Below are positions 1 through 8,560 of a DNA stretch of 64,000 bases, one piece after another. Origin of the DNA: Paenibacillus lycopersici (GTDB taxonomy: Bacteria > Bacillota > Bacilli > Paenibacillales > Paenibacillaceae); contig NZ_CP048209.1 in the NCBI RefSeq assembly GCF_010119935.1, positions 4,343,001-4,407,000 of the forward strand, in the 5' to 3' direction. The stretch's first letter is position 1. The number at the start of each line of letters is the position of its first letter. The notes beneath the pieces are model-generated. The model worked only from the letters and a program-made list of their open reading frames with translations, did not search any database and was not told the origin of the DNA. The position numbers and the translations under genes are program-made.

Positions 1-188
1 TAGACATCCACTTCATCCGGCCAGACCGGCTTGTGCACCCGATAGACTTCGAGCGACATGCCGCGCTTATTGTTCTGCAGCCCCTTTGCCCGCAAATAGG
101 CGCGCAGGACGTCGTATGGATCCTCGCCTTTCGCCCTCGCGATCCTTCTTATGCGCGGCGCTGCCTTCGCGACCACCAGCACCGGCAT
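1..188 (-). CDS. Partial unknown small protein downstream of thrS
   Basis: An ATG-started frame begins where thrS stops: the TGA of thrS and this ATG share one base (TGATG), which suggests translational coupling. It stays open for 62 codons to the window edge, so its end is not seen. The visible peptide starts MPVLVVAKAAPRIRRIARAK and continues with a basic, helix-prone stretch and a segment ending KPVWPDEVDV. I do not recognise the family. The coupling favours a real gene, but a frame this short could be open by chance. Confidence 0.4.
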   Translation of the reverse strand, partial: MPVLVVAKAAPRIRRIARAKGEDPYDVLRAYLRAKGLQNNKRGMSLEVYRVHKPVWPDEVDV

Positions 189-2113
189 CAGCTTCGCGCC
201 GCCGCTTCCGCCTGCAGGAGGGCAGCCAGCTCGCCCACCGCGAACGCGCCGATATCCCCTTCTCCCCGCTTCCGCACGGACACCGTTCCGGCATCGCGCT
301 CCGCCTCGCCGATCACGAGCATATACGGCACTTTCTCCAACTGCGCCCCGCGTATCCGGTAGCCCAGCTTCTCCGGCCGCTCATCGATTTCGGCGCGCAG
401 TCCGGCATCTTCAAGCCGCGCCCTGACGTCGCGGGCAATCGCCAGATCCCGCTCCGACACGGGAATGATCTTCGCCTGCACCGGGGCGAGCCAGAGCGGG
501 AACGCGCCGGCGTAATGCTCCGTCAGGATGCCGACGAACCGGTCGATCGAGCCGTAGACCGCGCGGTGGATGACGATCGGGCGGTGCTTCTGCCCGTCCT
601 CGCCCACGTAGGCAAGATCGAATTTCTCCGGCATCTGGGCATCGAGCTGCACCGTCGCGCACTGCCAGCTGCGGCCGATCGCGTCGCGGATATGGAAATC
701 GATCTTCGGGCCGTAGAACGCGCCGTCGCCCGGATTGAGCGTGTACGCGATGCCGCGCTCCCGCAGCACGCCCTCCAGGGAACGCTCCGCGCGCGCCCAC
801 AGCTCCTCTCCGCCCATGGCGTCTTCCGGTCTTGTCGACAGCTCGATCCGGTAGGAGAAACCGAACACGACGTACATGTCATCGATCAGCGCGATGATGC
901 GCCCGATTTCGTCTTCGATCTGGTCCGGCCGCACGAACAGATGCGCATCGTCCTGGCAGAACGTCCGCACGCGCAGCATTCCGTTCAGCGCTCCGGAGAA
1001 TTCGTGGCGGTGCACCTGACCGAATTCCGCGAGCCGGATCGGCAGCTCCCTGTAGGAGCGCAGCCGGTTCTTATAGACGAGATAGTGGCCGGGGCAGTTC
1101 ATTGGCTTGAGCGCGTAATCCGTTTCGTCCACCTTCGTGAAATACATATTGTCCTTGTAATGCTCCCAGTGACCGGACTGCTCCCACAGCCGCCGGTTCA
1201 TCATGAACGGCGTGCGGACCTCCTCGTAGCCCCGCTTCCGTCCGAACTCGCGGGCGAAAGCTTCCAGCTGCGTGCGCACGACCATGCCCTTGGGCAGGAA
1301 GAACGGCATGCCCGGCGCCTCATCGGAGAACATGAACAGCTCAAGCTCCTTGCCGAGCCTCCGGTGATCGCGCTTCTTGATTTCCTCCAGCAGCGCGAGA
1401 TGATGCTCCAGCTGCGCCTTCTTCAGAAACGCCGTGCCGTAAATGCGCTGCAGCACGGCGTTGTTCGCGTCGCCGCGCCAATACGCGCCCGCGACGCTAA
1501 GCAGCTTGAACGCCTTGATCCGGCCCGTCGACGGCAGATGCGGCCCCCGGCACAGGTCGACGAACTCCCCCTGCTCGTAGGCGGAAATTTCCGCATCGGC
1601 GGGCAGGTCCCGAATCAGCTCCAGCTTCAGCCGCTCCCCCCGCGCCTCGAACAGCGCGTTAGCCTCTTCCCTGCCGAGCACCCGGCGGACGATAGGCAGG
1701 TTCTCGCGCGCGATCGCCTCCATTTCCTTCTCGATCGCGCGCAGATCGGCCGGCGTCAGCGGCCGGTCAGCCGCGAGGTCGTAGTAGAAGCCGTCCTGGA
1801 CGACGGGTCCGATGCCAAGCTGAATCTCTTCCCTGCCGGCATAGAGCCGTTTGACCGCATGCGCCAGCAAATGGGCCGCGCTGTGCCGGTAAATGTCCAG
1901 CCCGTCATCGCTTTCCAGCGGCACGATCTCGACAGTGCCGTCTTCGTCTCCGATGACGTAGCTCAGATCCACCAGCTTCCCGTCCACTCTCCCGGCGACG
2001 GCGTTCTTGCGCAGCACGGGACTGATTCGTTCCGCCAGCGTCGCCACCGACACCCCTTTCATGCCGCTTCGTACCGATCCGTCCGTCATTTTCAAGATGA
2101 TGTTGTTATCCAT
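188..2113 (-). CDS. thrS: Threonine--tRNA ligase
   Basis: Class II aminoacyl-tRNA synthetase that charges tRNA-Thr in the cytoplasm; 641 aa, the usual bacterial length. In order it shows an N-terminal TGS domain (about residues 1-62), the editing/SAD domain with HSAAHLLAHAV, the catalytic core with MNCPGHYLVYK and motif 2 RVRTFCQDDAH, and a C-terminal anticodon-binding domain with the VPYMLVIGE segment. An open frame extends 54 codons further upstream, but the ATG at 2113 is preceded by GGAGGAAG and begins directly with the TGS domain, so I use it. The leader carries a T-box, so expression should rise when uncharged tRNA-Thr accumulates. Confidence 0.97.
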   Translation of the reverse strand: MDNNIILKMTDGSVRSGMKGVSVATLAERISPVLRKNAVAGRVDGKLVDLSYVIGDEDGTVEIVPLESDDGLDIYRHSAAHLLAHAVKRLYAGREEIQLGIGPVVQDGFYYDLAADRPLTPADLRAIEKEMEAIARENLPIVRRVLGREEANALFEARGERLKLELIRDLPADAEISAYEQGEFVDLCRGPHLPSTGRIKAFKLLSVAGAYWRGDANNAVLQRIYGTAFLKKAQLEHHLALLEEIKKRDHRRLGKELELFMFSDEAPGMPFFLPKGMVVRTQLEAFAREFGRKRGYEEVRTPFMMNRRLWEQSGHWEHYKDNMYFTKVDETDYALKPMNCPGHYLVYKNRLRSYRELPIRLAEFGQVHRHEFSGALNGMLRVRTFCQDDAHLFVRPDQIEDEIGRIIALIDDMYVVFGFSYRIELSTRPEDAMGGEELWARAERSLEGVLRERGIAYTLNPGDGAFYGPKIDFHIRDAIGRSWQCATVQLDAQMPEKFDLAYVGEDGQKHRPIVIHRAVYGSIDRFVGILTEHYAGAFPLWLAPVQAKIIPVSERDLAIARDVRARLEDAGLRAEIDERPEKLGYRIRGAQLEKVPYMLVIGEAERDAGTVSVRKRGEGDIGAFAVGELAALLQAEAAARS

Positions 2114-2219
2114 GCGCCTTCCTCCGTCCGTTGTGAGTGATTGAACGCAAGACGAGCCGCGCGGCGCGCATCGTCTGCGGCGCCAGTACAGCACATGGCT
2201 CATCCCTCGGCGCGGGAAC

Positions 2220-2480
2220 GCAAAAAAACGCAGCCCGCCCCGGAAGGGACGAGTGCGTTCGGCTCGTGGTTCCACCCTAATTCGACCGGCCGGGCGCGCA
2301 TGATGCGCATCGAAGCCAGGTCCTTATTGGAATCCGGTAACGGGGATGAATCGGTTCCGTTTACAACCGCGGCACCGAGCCGGCGGGTTCAACGTGACGG
2401 CTGCAAAGTGGTAATTCCGCGTCACGGGACAGAAGGGATTCGCAGCAATCATCCCTCTCTCTGAGCAGCCCGACGATGGG
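2220..2480 (-). promoter_or_regulatory. T-box leader of thrS, probable Thr (ACC) specifier
   Basis: Read on the minus strand, the leader holds the conserved T-box AATTAGGGTGGAACCACG (2265-2282). It is followed by a GC-rich terminator hairpin and seven T (2222-2256). Upstream, in the Stem I region, GAATTACCAC contains ACC (2410-2412), a threonine codon followed by a purine as in specifier loops. Uncharged tRNA-Thr should stabilise the antiterminator and let transcription enter thrS. The T-box is clear; the specifier assignment is from inspection only. Confidence 0.9.
2222..2256 (-). terminator. Regulated terminator of the thrS T-box
   Basis: On the minus strand a stem starting CGCACTCGTCCC pairs with GGGGCGGGCTGCG across a short loop and is followed by TTTTTTT. 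It lies just 3' of the T-box sequence, the standard position for the alternative to the antiterminator. Confidence 0.85.
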
Positions 2481-2523
2481 AACCGTGTCTTTGGTTCTCG
2501 CCATGTATGAATCTGTGTTCCAT

Positions 2524-2552
2524 ATTATTCAGGAGGCCGACGAAAATGTCAA
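2524..2552 (-). promoter_or_regulatory. Sigma-A promoter of thrS
   Basis: TTGACA (2547-2552) and AATAAT (2524-2529) are separated by 17 bases on the minus strand, close to the sigma-A consensus. Transcription would start near 2517, giving a leader of about 400 nt that contains the whole T-box. Confidence 0.7.
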
Positions 2553-2683
2553 GCGAAAAGTCATTATTCTGAAAATACGACAAACTGCGCAGTCATGCAA
2601 AAACGATCGAATCTTAAGCGGCCGTATGAGCAATTTTCGACAACGTTGTCGAGGCATTCCAAGAGGCGTGCATAATGGCGGCG

Positions 2684-4672
2684 TTACGCCGAGCCGGAAG
2701 AAGCGGCTTCGGCCGCCGACAGGGCGGCGAACTTCTCCGCGTATCGCGTGACGGACTGCACGTACGTCGCGTGCGACCACGTCAGCGGGGCGACCGACAT
2801 CGGGCTGCCGTCGTTCGGGTTAAGCTGCTCCGGCAGGAGGCCGCTGGACAGCCCCGTGTTCACGACCCACTGCAGCGTTTCCCGCGGCTTGATCAAGTCG
2901 GCGAGCGTCCTGGCGGATTCGATCTCGTAATTCGCCACCCACAGCGTGCAGATCACCCACGGGTTGCCCGGCACGTTCTCGATATCGCCGGACTGCTGGA
3001 AGTAATAGTCGTTCGTGTACCGGGCAACGCCGCCGACATGCGTCTTGACCGACAGCCCGTTCTTGATCGCCTGCATCGTCTTGACGACGCGTTCGTCGTC
3101 AACGGGCAGCACCCCGAACTCCCAGATGGCGAACAGGCTGCTCTCCAGCGTCATGTCCTTCACCCAGCGGTTGTCCTTCTGGATCAAGCCGCGCGCGAAA
3201 CGGCCGGATTCTTCGTCCCACAGATGCGTCAGGATGCCGTTCTTGATCCCCTCCGCCGTGTTCCGGAGATGGTCGCTGCGCTCGTAGTCCCCGAACAGCT
3301 CCGTGAAGAAAGCCGCCGCCATGAGACCCCCGTAGACGGAAGCGGCCGTATACGTCCATATGCCATACCGTTCTTCCCACAGGTCGTAGCTCGGTTTCGG
3401 CAGGGAGAGCGCGTGCTCGATATATTGGCTGAGGAATGCCGCGCCCTTGCGGATGAGATGGTTGTACAGCGATTGCGGCAGCTCGATCACCTGATTGCGC
3501 ACGTAATCCTTCCACAGCGCGAACAGGACGAGCGCCGTCTCGTCCTCCTGGATCGGCAGGCGCCTGCTGCCCTGGACGATATACGGATGCCAGCTCGAGC
3601 CGACCGTGCCGTCGGGATTGTATTTGTGAAACAAATAGCCGTCCGGCGACAGCGCCTGCGCGCAGAAATGAAAAAATTGCGCGATGACGCTCTGGAAGCC
3701 GGCCGCCGACATCGCGTCGGCGATCAGCGCGCCGTCGCGCGGCCACATGTAGCTGTAATGGTCGCGGTTGTACTGGAGAATGTCCGTGTCGTTCGCGGCG
3801 ATGATCGCCCCCCGCTCGTCGGTCTGCGTGCGGACGATGAGCAGGCTGAGCCGGTACAGGTGGATCGCCTCCGGCGGCAAATCGCCGAGATTCTGCTCGG
3901 CCCGGTGCAGCCAGTGGCTCCAGTATACGACGATCCGGCTAAGCAGCTTCTCGGGATGCTGATCCTGCACGTACTGGTTCAATTCCTTGACTTCCTCGAG
4001 GTTCTTGCCGATCGACATCCAATAGTACATCGTCTTCTCGCCGCCCGGCGGCACGACGGTGCGGAAGCTGATCGTGCTGTCGACCGAGCCCTGCGCGATG
4101 GAATTGCCCATGAGGGTGCCGTCTTCCGCGTCGCGCCACGTCCCTTCCGCCGATTGGAACCGCTTGATGCCCGTCGTGTATTGCATGATGCCGCCCTCGT
4201 CGGAGAAGCCGTTGAACATGAAATACGACGAGCGCTTGTAGTGATACAGCGTATGGTTCTCGGGATAATACGCCGCCGTATCGCCGACCTCGGACCCGTC
4301 GATCATGAGATCGTGATGGAAGAACAGCCGGCATTCCCGCGAATCGGCGCCAAGGTTGCGAATCAGGATTCTTTTGATATAAATGCTTTCCCGCTGATGG
4401 ATGCCGTCGTTCATATGCAGCTCGATGGCAAGCCTGTCGTTCCGGGCGACCACGTTCGTAACGAGCGAATCCGCGATATAGGCGAGCTGGAAGTGCCAGT
4501 CGGGATGATCCAGCCAGGAGAACTGGCCGCCGACCCATACGCCAAGCCGGCAGTACTGGCCGCCGACGTGATTGAGCTGGCCGACGAACGGATAGTAGAT
4601 GTCGCGTATATAGCAGTTGCGGTCCAGGTTGATTAGAATTTTGCCGTTGCCGATTACGAGATGACGGGCCAT
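2684..4672 (-). CDS. Glycoside hydrolase family 15 (glucoamylase-like), intracellular
   Basis: A 662-aa GH15-type alpha-glucan hydrolase expected to release glucose from chain ends. The N-terminal beta-sandwich domain (about residues 1-260) is followed by the (alpha/alpha)6 catalytic barrel, with the GH15 signatures YSYMWPRDGALIADAM, DLWEERYGIWTYTAASVYGG and PLTWSHATYVQSV. There is no signal peptide, so it should act on intracellular glycogen. Its ATG lies 19 bp inside the end of glgA, so it is the last gene of the glycogen operon, a slot taken by glgP in Bacillus subtilis. Exact substrate (glucoamylase, glucodextranase or trehalase-like) cannot be settled from sequence. Confidence 0.88.
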   Translation of the reverse strand: MARHLVIGNGKILINLDRNCYIRDIYYPFVGQLNHVGGQYCRLGVWVGGQFSWLDHPDWHFQLAYIADSLVTNVVARNDRLAIELHMNDGIHQRESIYIKRILIRNLGADSRECRLFFHHDLMIDGSEVGDTAAYYPENHTLYHYKRSSYFMFNGFSDEGGIMQYTTGIKRFQSAEGTWRDAEDGTLMGNSIAQGSVDSTISFRTVVPPGGEKTMYYWMSIGKNLEEVKELNQYVQDQHPEKLLSRIVVYWSHWLHRAEQNLGDLPPEAIHLYRLSLLIVRTQTDERGAIIAANDTDILQYNRDHYSYMWPRDGALIADAMSAAGFQSVIAQFFHFCAQALSPDGYLFHKYNPDGTVGSSWHPYIVQGSRRLPIQEDETALVLFALWKDYVRNQVIELPQSLYNHLIRKGAAFLSQYIEHALSLPKPSYDLWEERYGIWTYTAASVYGGLMAAAFFTELFGDYERSDHLRNTAEGIKNGILTHLWDEESGRFARGLIQKDNRWVKDMTLESSLFAIWEFGVLPVDDERVVKTMQAIKNGLSVKTHVGGVARYTNDYYFQQSGDIENVPGNPWVICTLWVANYEIESARTLADLIKPRETLQWVVNTGLSSGLLPEQLNPNDGSPMSVAPLTWSHATYVQSVTRYAEKFAALSAAEAASSGSA

Positions 4673-6120
4673 GTAGGTTGCTCCTCCTTATGCCGTGCAA
4701 TCGAGCCGTAGAGCGTCAGATACGCCTTGGCCGAGCGCGACCAGCCGATATCCTCCTTCGCGCCGTTCGCGACGATCCGCTGCCACGTATCCTGATCCTG
4801 ATAGAACCGGATCGCGCGCTGCACCGTATACAACAGGTCGTGGGCGTTGTAATTCGCGAAGCTGAAGCCGTTCCCCTCGCCGGTAAATTCGTTATACGGC
4901 TGCACGGTATCCCGCAATCCGCCCGTCTCCCGCACGATCGGCACGGAACGGTAGCGGAGCGCCAGCAGCTGGCTCAGCCCGCACGGCTCGAACTTCGACG
5001 GCATGAGATACATATCGCTGCCCGCATAGATGCGCCGGGCGAGCCCGTCGTTGAAGCCGAACCAGGTCGCCACTTGGCCGGGCCGCCATGCCTCCGCTTT
5101 GCGGAACATGTTCTCGTAGTGCCAGTCGCCCGAACCGAGCACAACCAGCTGAACCTTCTCCGACAACAGCTGCTCCAGCACGGCCTCGATGAGATCGAAG
5201 CCCTTCTGATCGACAAGCCGCGACACGATGCCGATCAGCGGCGTATCCTCCGACTCCTCGAGTCCCAGCTCCCGCTGCAGGGCGAGCTTGTTCTTCCGTT
5301 TGCGCGGCAGCGAGCCGCGGTACGGCGTCGACAGCGCCGGGTCGTTCATCGGATCGAACAGCTCCGTGTCGATGCCGTTCACGATGCCGGACAGATCGCC
5401 GGCCCGCCAGCGCAGCAGTCCGTCCAGCTTCTCGCCGTAGTAGTCCGTCTGAATCTCGTTCGCGTAAGTCGGACTGACGGTCGTCAATTTGTCCGCGTAA
5501 CGAATCCCGCCGAGCATGCAATTGCCCGCCCCGTAGAATTCGATCCCTTCCGAGCCGAACAGCTCGTCGCCCGAGCCGAGCAAATCCTTGAGCAGCTCGC
5601 GGCCGAATACGCCCTGGTAGCGCAAATTGTGAATGGTGTACACCGATGCCAGATCCCGCGCGCCCGGCTCGTAGCGGTAGCGCGTCTTGAGCAGGAACGG
5701 AATAAGGCCCGTCTGCCAGTCATGGCAATGAACGATGTCCGGAAGGAAGTCGGAATGGAACAGCGACTCGATGACCGCATAGCAGAAGAAGACGAACCGC
5801 TCCGCATCGTCGTCGTAGCCGTACAGCCCGCTTCGCTTGAAATAATGCTCGTTGTCGATCAGGTAATAGACGATGCCGTCGATTTCCGCCTTCATCAGCC
5901 CGCAGTACTGCTCTCGCCAGCCGAGCCTGACCGTGAATGTCGCGATCGTCGTGAATTGTTCGGCGAACTCCGCGGGAATCGATCCGTATTTCGGAAGGAT
6001 GACCCGCGCGTCCGCTCCCTTCTCCCGAAGCGCTCTGGGCAAAGCCCCCGCCACATCGGCAAGTCCGCCCGTCTTCACGAGCGGCACCGCCTCCGATGCC
6101 GCAAATAATAGTTTCGTCAT
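4654..6120 (-). CDS. glgA: Glycogen synthase
   Basis: GT5 enzyme that adds glucose from ADP-glucose to growing alpha-1,4-glucan. The 488-aa chain has the N-terminal KTGGLADV loop that binds ADP-glucose and the C-terminal GT-B half with IGIVSRLVDQKG, PSKFEPCGLSQL and the ETGGLRDTV segment. A GTG four codons upstream is possible, but the ATG at 6120 has GAGGTGGA at a suitable distance and starts at the conserved MTKLLFAASE. It follows glgD after about 110 bp and overlaps the GH15 gene. Confidence 0.95.
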   Translation of the reverse strand: MTKLLFAASEAVPLVKTGGLADVAGALPRALREKGADARVILPKYGSIPAEFAEQFTTIATFTVRLGWREQYCGLMKAEIDGIVYYLIDNEHYFKRSGLYGYDDDAERFVFFCYAVIESLFHSDFLPDIVHCHDWQTGLIPFLLKTRYRYEPGARDLASVYTIHNLRYQGVFGRELLKDLLGSGDELFGSEGIEFYGAGNCMLGGIRYADKLTTVSPTYANEIQTDYYGEKLDGLLRWRAGDLSGIVNGIDTELFDPMNDPALSTPYRGSLPRKRKNKLALQRELGLEESEDTPLIGIVSRLVDQKGFDLIEAVLEQLLSEKVQLVVLGSGDWHYENMFRKAEAWRPGQVATWFGFNDGLARRIYAGSDMYLMPSKFEPCGLSQLLALRYRSVPIVRETGGLRDTVQPYNEFTGEGNGFSFANYNAHDLLYTVQRAIRFYQDQDTWQRIVANGAKEDIGWSRSAKAYLTLYGSIARHKEEQPTWPVIS

Positions 6121-6229
6121 TGCCGCTTCCACCTCGCCCGCAGCCGCCGCTCCGAAGAGCCCGGCCGCTTGATGCTTGATTCGTTCGAATCGATATTCGA
6201 CGTCCGGCCGCCAATCTTGTCGTATCGTG

Positions 6230-7342
6230 TCAGATAACCTTCCGTTTCATAGCAACAAACGGCGACGCTTCCGCGCCGTGTAATTCCCTTCCATGCTCGA
6301 CCGTCACGTCTTTATCGAGTATGACATGATTGACCGAGCTGTTCTCGCCGACGATGCCGTTCTGCATGATGATGCTGTTGCGGACGACCGCTCCTTTGCG
6401 GATATGCACGCCGCGGAATAATACGCTGTTGATGACCGTTCCCTCGATGATGCAGCCGTTCGCGATGAGCGAATTGCTCGTCTTCGCCCCTTCCGCATAG
6501 CGGGCGGGCGGCTCATCCTTCACTTTCGTGAAGATCGGTCCGGGCTCGAAGAAGAGCTGCTTCCATACGTCGGGCCGCAGCAGCTGCATGTTGTTCTGGT
6601 AATAGCTGTTCAGGGTATTCACGATGCCGAGATAGCCTTCGAACTTGCAGCATTGGATGTGCAGCTTGTCGACGCGGGACATGATGGCATGACGCACGAG
6701 ATGATCCTGCCCTTGCGCGAGCGACGTATCGATCAGCTCCAGCAGCAGCTCCTTGCGCATCAAGTACATTTCCATCGAGACGAGCTCGCTTTCCAGCCGT
6801 CCGAAATGATCCTGCATCGCCGTGACGCGCCCTCTCTCGTCGATCTGCACCTTCCGCGCGCGCCCGCCGAACAGCTCGGCCTGCTCCTTGCAAATGACGG
6901 TGATGTCCGCGCCGCTTGCCTTATGCGAAGCGAGCACGCCTTCGAAATCGATGTTGCAGATCATATGGCTGCGCGTAACCAGCACATACTCGTGCGTGCT
7001 TCTCGCGAAGAAATCGCGATGCTGATAGAAGTGATAGAGGTCGCCGCGGCGCACCTCGTTGACGTCGTCGGTGGACGGCGGCATGATGAACAGCCCGCTT
7101 TGGCGGTGATGCAGATCCCAGTGCTTGCCGGAACCGAGATGATCCATCAGGGAGCGGTACTTCGTCTGCGCGAACACGCCGACCTCGTTGATGCCGGAGT
7201 TGACCATGCTGGAGAGCGTGAAGTCGATCAGCCGGAAACGCGCGCCGAACGGCACCGTGGCCAGGCAGCGGCTTGCGGTCAACGACTCCATTTCGTCCGA
7301 TTCGTGAATGAGATTGATGACGCCCAGTATCGATGAATTCAT
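6230..7342 (-). CDS. glgD: GlgD-type glucose-1-phosphate adenylyltransferase subunit
   Basis: Paralogue of GlgC, 370 aa, with a nucleotidyltransferase domain ([20 protein letters not shown]) and a C-terminal left-handed beta-helix (hexapeptides around [20 protein letters not shown]). It lacks the GlgC pyrophosphorylase signature GGEGKRL, as GlgD proteins do. In Bacillus GlgD is thought to modulate or form a heteromer with GlgC; that role is known of the family, not shown here. The ATG at 7342 overlaps the glgC stop (ATGA), so the two are translationally coupled; a longer arginine-rich upstream frame is the shadow of glgC. Confidence 0.93.
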   Translation of the reverse strand: MNSSILGVINLIHESDEMESLTASRCLATVPFGARFRLIDFTLSSMVNSGINEVGVFAQTKYRSLMDHLGSGKHWDLHHRQSGLFIMPPSTDDVNEVRRGDLYHFYQHRDFFARSTHEYVLVTRSHMICNIDFEGVLASHKASGADITVICKEQAELFGGRARKVQIDERGRVTAMQDHFGRLESELVSMEMYLMRKELLLELIDTSLAQGQDHLVRHAIMSRVDKLHIQCCKFEGYLGIVNTLNSYYQNNMQLLRPDVWKQLFFEPGPIFTKVKDEPPARYAEGAKTSNSLIANGCIIEGTVINSVLFRGVHIRKGAVVRNSIIMQNGIVGENSSVNHVILDKDVTVEHGRELHGAEASPFVAMKRKVI

Positions 7343-8505
7343 GATTGCTCGACCTCCTGCAGCGAATGATTGACGGTGACGAGCTCGTCGCTTCCGATAA
7401 CGGTGACGGCATCGCTGTTCGGGCTGCCGACGACGACGCCGTCGCCGATGATGGCGCCTTCCCCGATGATGCATTTATAGACGCGCGCGTCCTTGCCGAT
7501 CCGGACATTCGGCATCACGACGGATTCCCTGATTTCGCTGCCCGCTCCGGCATGAACGCCATAGAACAGGACGGAACGCTGCACGAGTCCTTCGAGCACG
7601 GATCCTTCCGTAACGAGCGAATCGATGATCTCCGCGCCCGCCGACGCATAATGGGCCGGACGGTTCGGATTGACGGAATAGATCCGCCAATTGCGGTCGT
7701 GCAAGTCGAGCGCCGGCTCCCGGGACAGCAGGTCCATGTTCGCTTCCCACAAGCTTTCCAGCGTGCCGACGTCCTTCCAGTAACCGTCGAACGTGTAAGA
7801 CTGCAGCTTGATGCCGTCCTTCAGCATCGCCGGAATGATGTCTTTGCCGAAATCGTTGCCGGAATGGCGGTTCGATTCGTCGCGGATCAAATATTGCTGG
7901 AGGACCGGCCACGAGAAAATATAGATGCCCATCGACGCCAAATTGCTCGTCGGCACCTTCGGCTTCTCCTCGAACGAGGTGATCGCGCCTTCCTCGTCCA
8001 CATGCATGATGCCGAACCGGCTCGCTTCCTTCCAGTCGACCCCGATGCAGGCGATCGTCGCGTCCGCGCCGCGCTCCTCGTGCTCGCGCAGCATCAGCTC
8101 GTAATCCATTTTGTAGATGTGGTCCCCCGAAATGACGAGCACGTAGTCCGGATCGTAGCGGTCGATGAACCCCATGTTCTGATAGATGGCATTCGCCGTT
8201 CCTTTGTACCACATGCCGCCCTTCTGCTTGACGTACGGAGGCAGGATCGCCATGCCGCCGTCCCGCCGGTCCAGCCCCCACGGGCTGCCGATGCCCAAAT
8301 ACGTGTTCAGCACGAGCGGCTGGTACTGCGTCAGCACGCCGATCGTGTCGATGCCCGAATGCGCGCAGTTGCTTAGCGTGAAATCGATAATCCGGTACTT
8401 GCCGCCGAAATGAACGGCCGGTTTGGCCAAATCCTTCGTCAGCACGCCCAGCCGCTTCCCTTCGCCTCCGGCAAGCAGCATCGCGATCATTCTTTTTCTG
8501 CCCAT
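7339..8505 (-). CDS. glgC: Glucose-1-phosphate adenylyltransferase
   Basis: Makes ADP-glucose from glucose-1-phosphate and ATP, the committed step of glycogen synthesis. The 388-aa protein begins [20 protein letters not shown], the pyrophosphorylase loop, then has [11 protein letters not shown], the catalytic-site GDHIYKMDY and SMGIYIFSW, and ends in a beta-helix domain. The ATG at 8505 is preceded by AGGAGAGG at 6 nt, better than an in-frame ATG 10 codons upstream. It follows glgB by 55 bp. Confidence 0.95.
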   Translation of the reverse strand: MGRKRMIAMLLAGGEGKRLGVLTKDLAKPAVHFGGKYRIIDFTLSNCAHSGIDTIGVLTQYQPLVLNTYLGIGSPWGLDRRDGGMAILPPYVKQKGGMWYKGTANAIYQNMGFIDRYDPDYVLVISGDHIYKMDYELMLREHEERGADATIACIGVDWKEASRFGIMHVDEEGAITSFEEKPKVPTSNLASMGIYIFSWPVLQQYLIRDESNRHSGNDFGKDIIPAMLKDGIKLQSYTFDGYWKDVGTLESLWEANMDLLSREPALDLHDRNWRIYSVNPNRPAHYASAGAEIIDSLVTEGSVLEGLVQRSVLFYGVHAGAGSEIRESVVMPNVRIGKDARVYKCIIGEGAIIGDGVVVGSPNSDAVTVIGSDELVTVNHSLQEVEQS

Positions 8506-8560
8506 GGATACCCTCTCCTTCGCGTCTGCAAGCATTCAGCCGCAGCGCCTGATAGTTGCA

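Noticed and set aside
86-2140. Long open frame on the plus strand opposite thrS (684 codons)
   Set aside because: It is the complement shadow of thrS; composition is Arg/Ala/His-rich and no ribosome site precedes it. Similar long plus-strand frames opposite the GH15, glgA, polysaccharide and flippase genes were dropped for the same reason.
2476-2751. 91-codon plus-strand frame upstream of thrS
   Set aside because: It overlaps the thrS promoter and the end of the GH15 gene on the opposite strand, and has no ribosome site.
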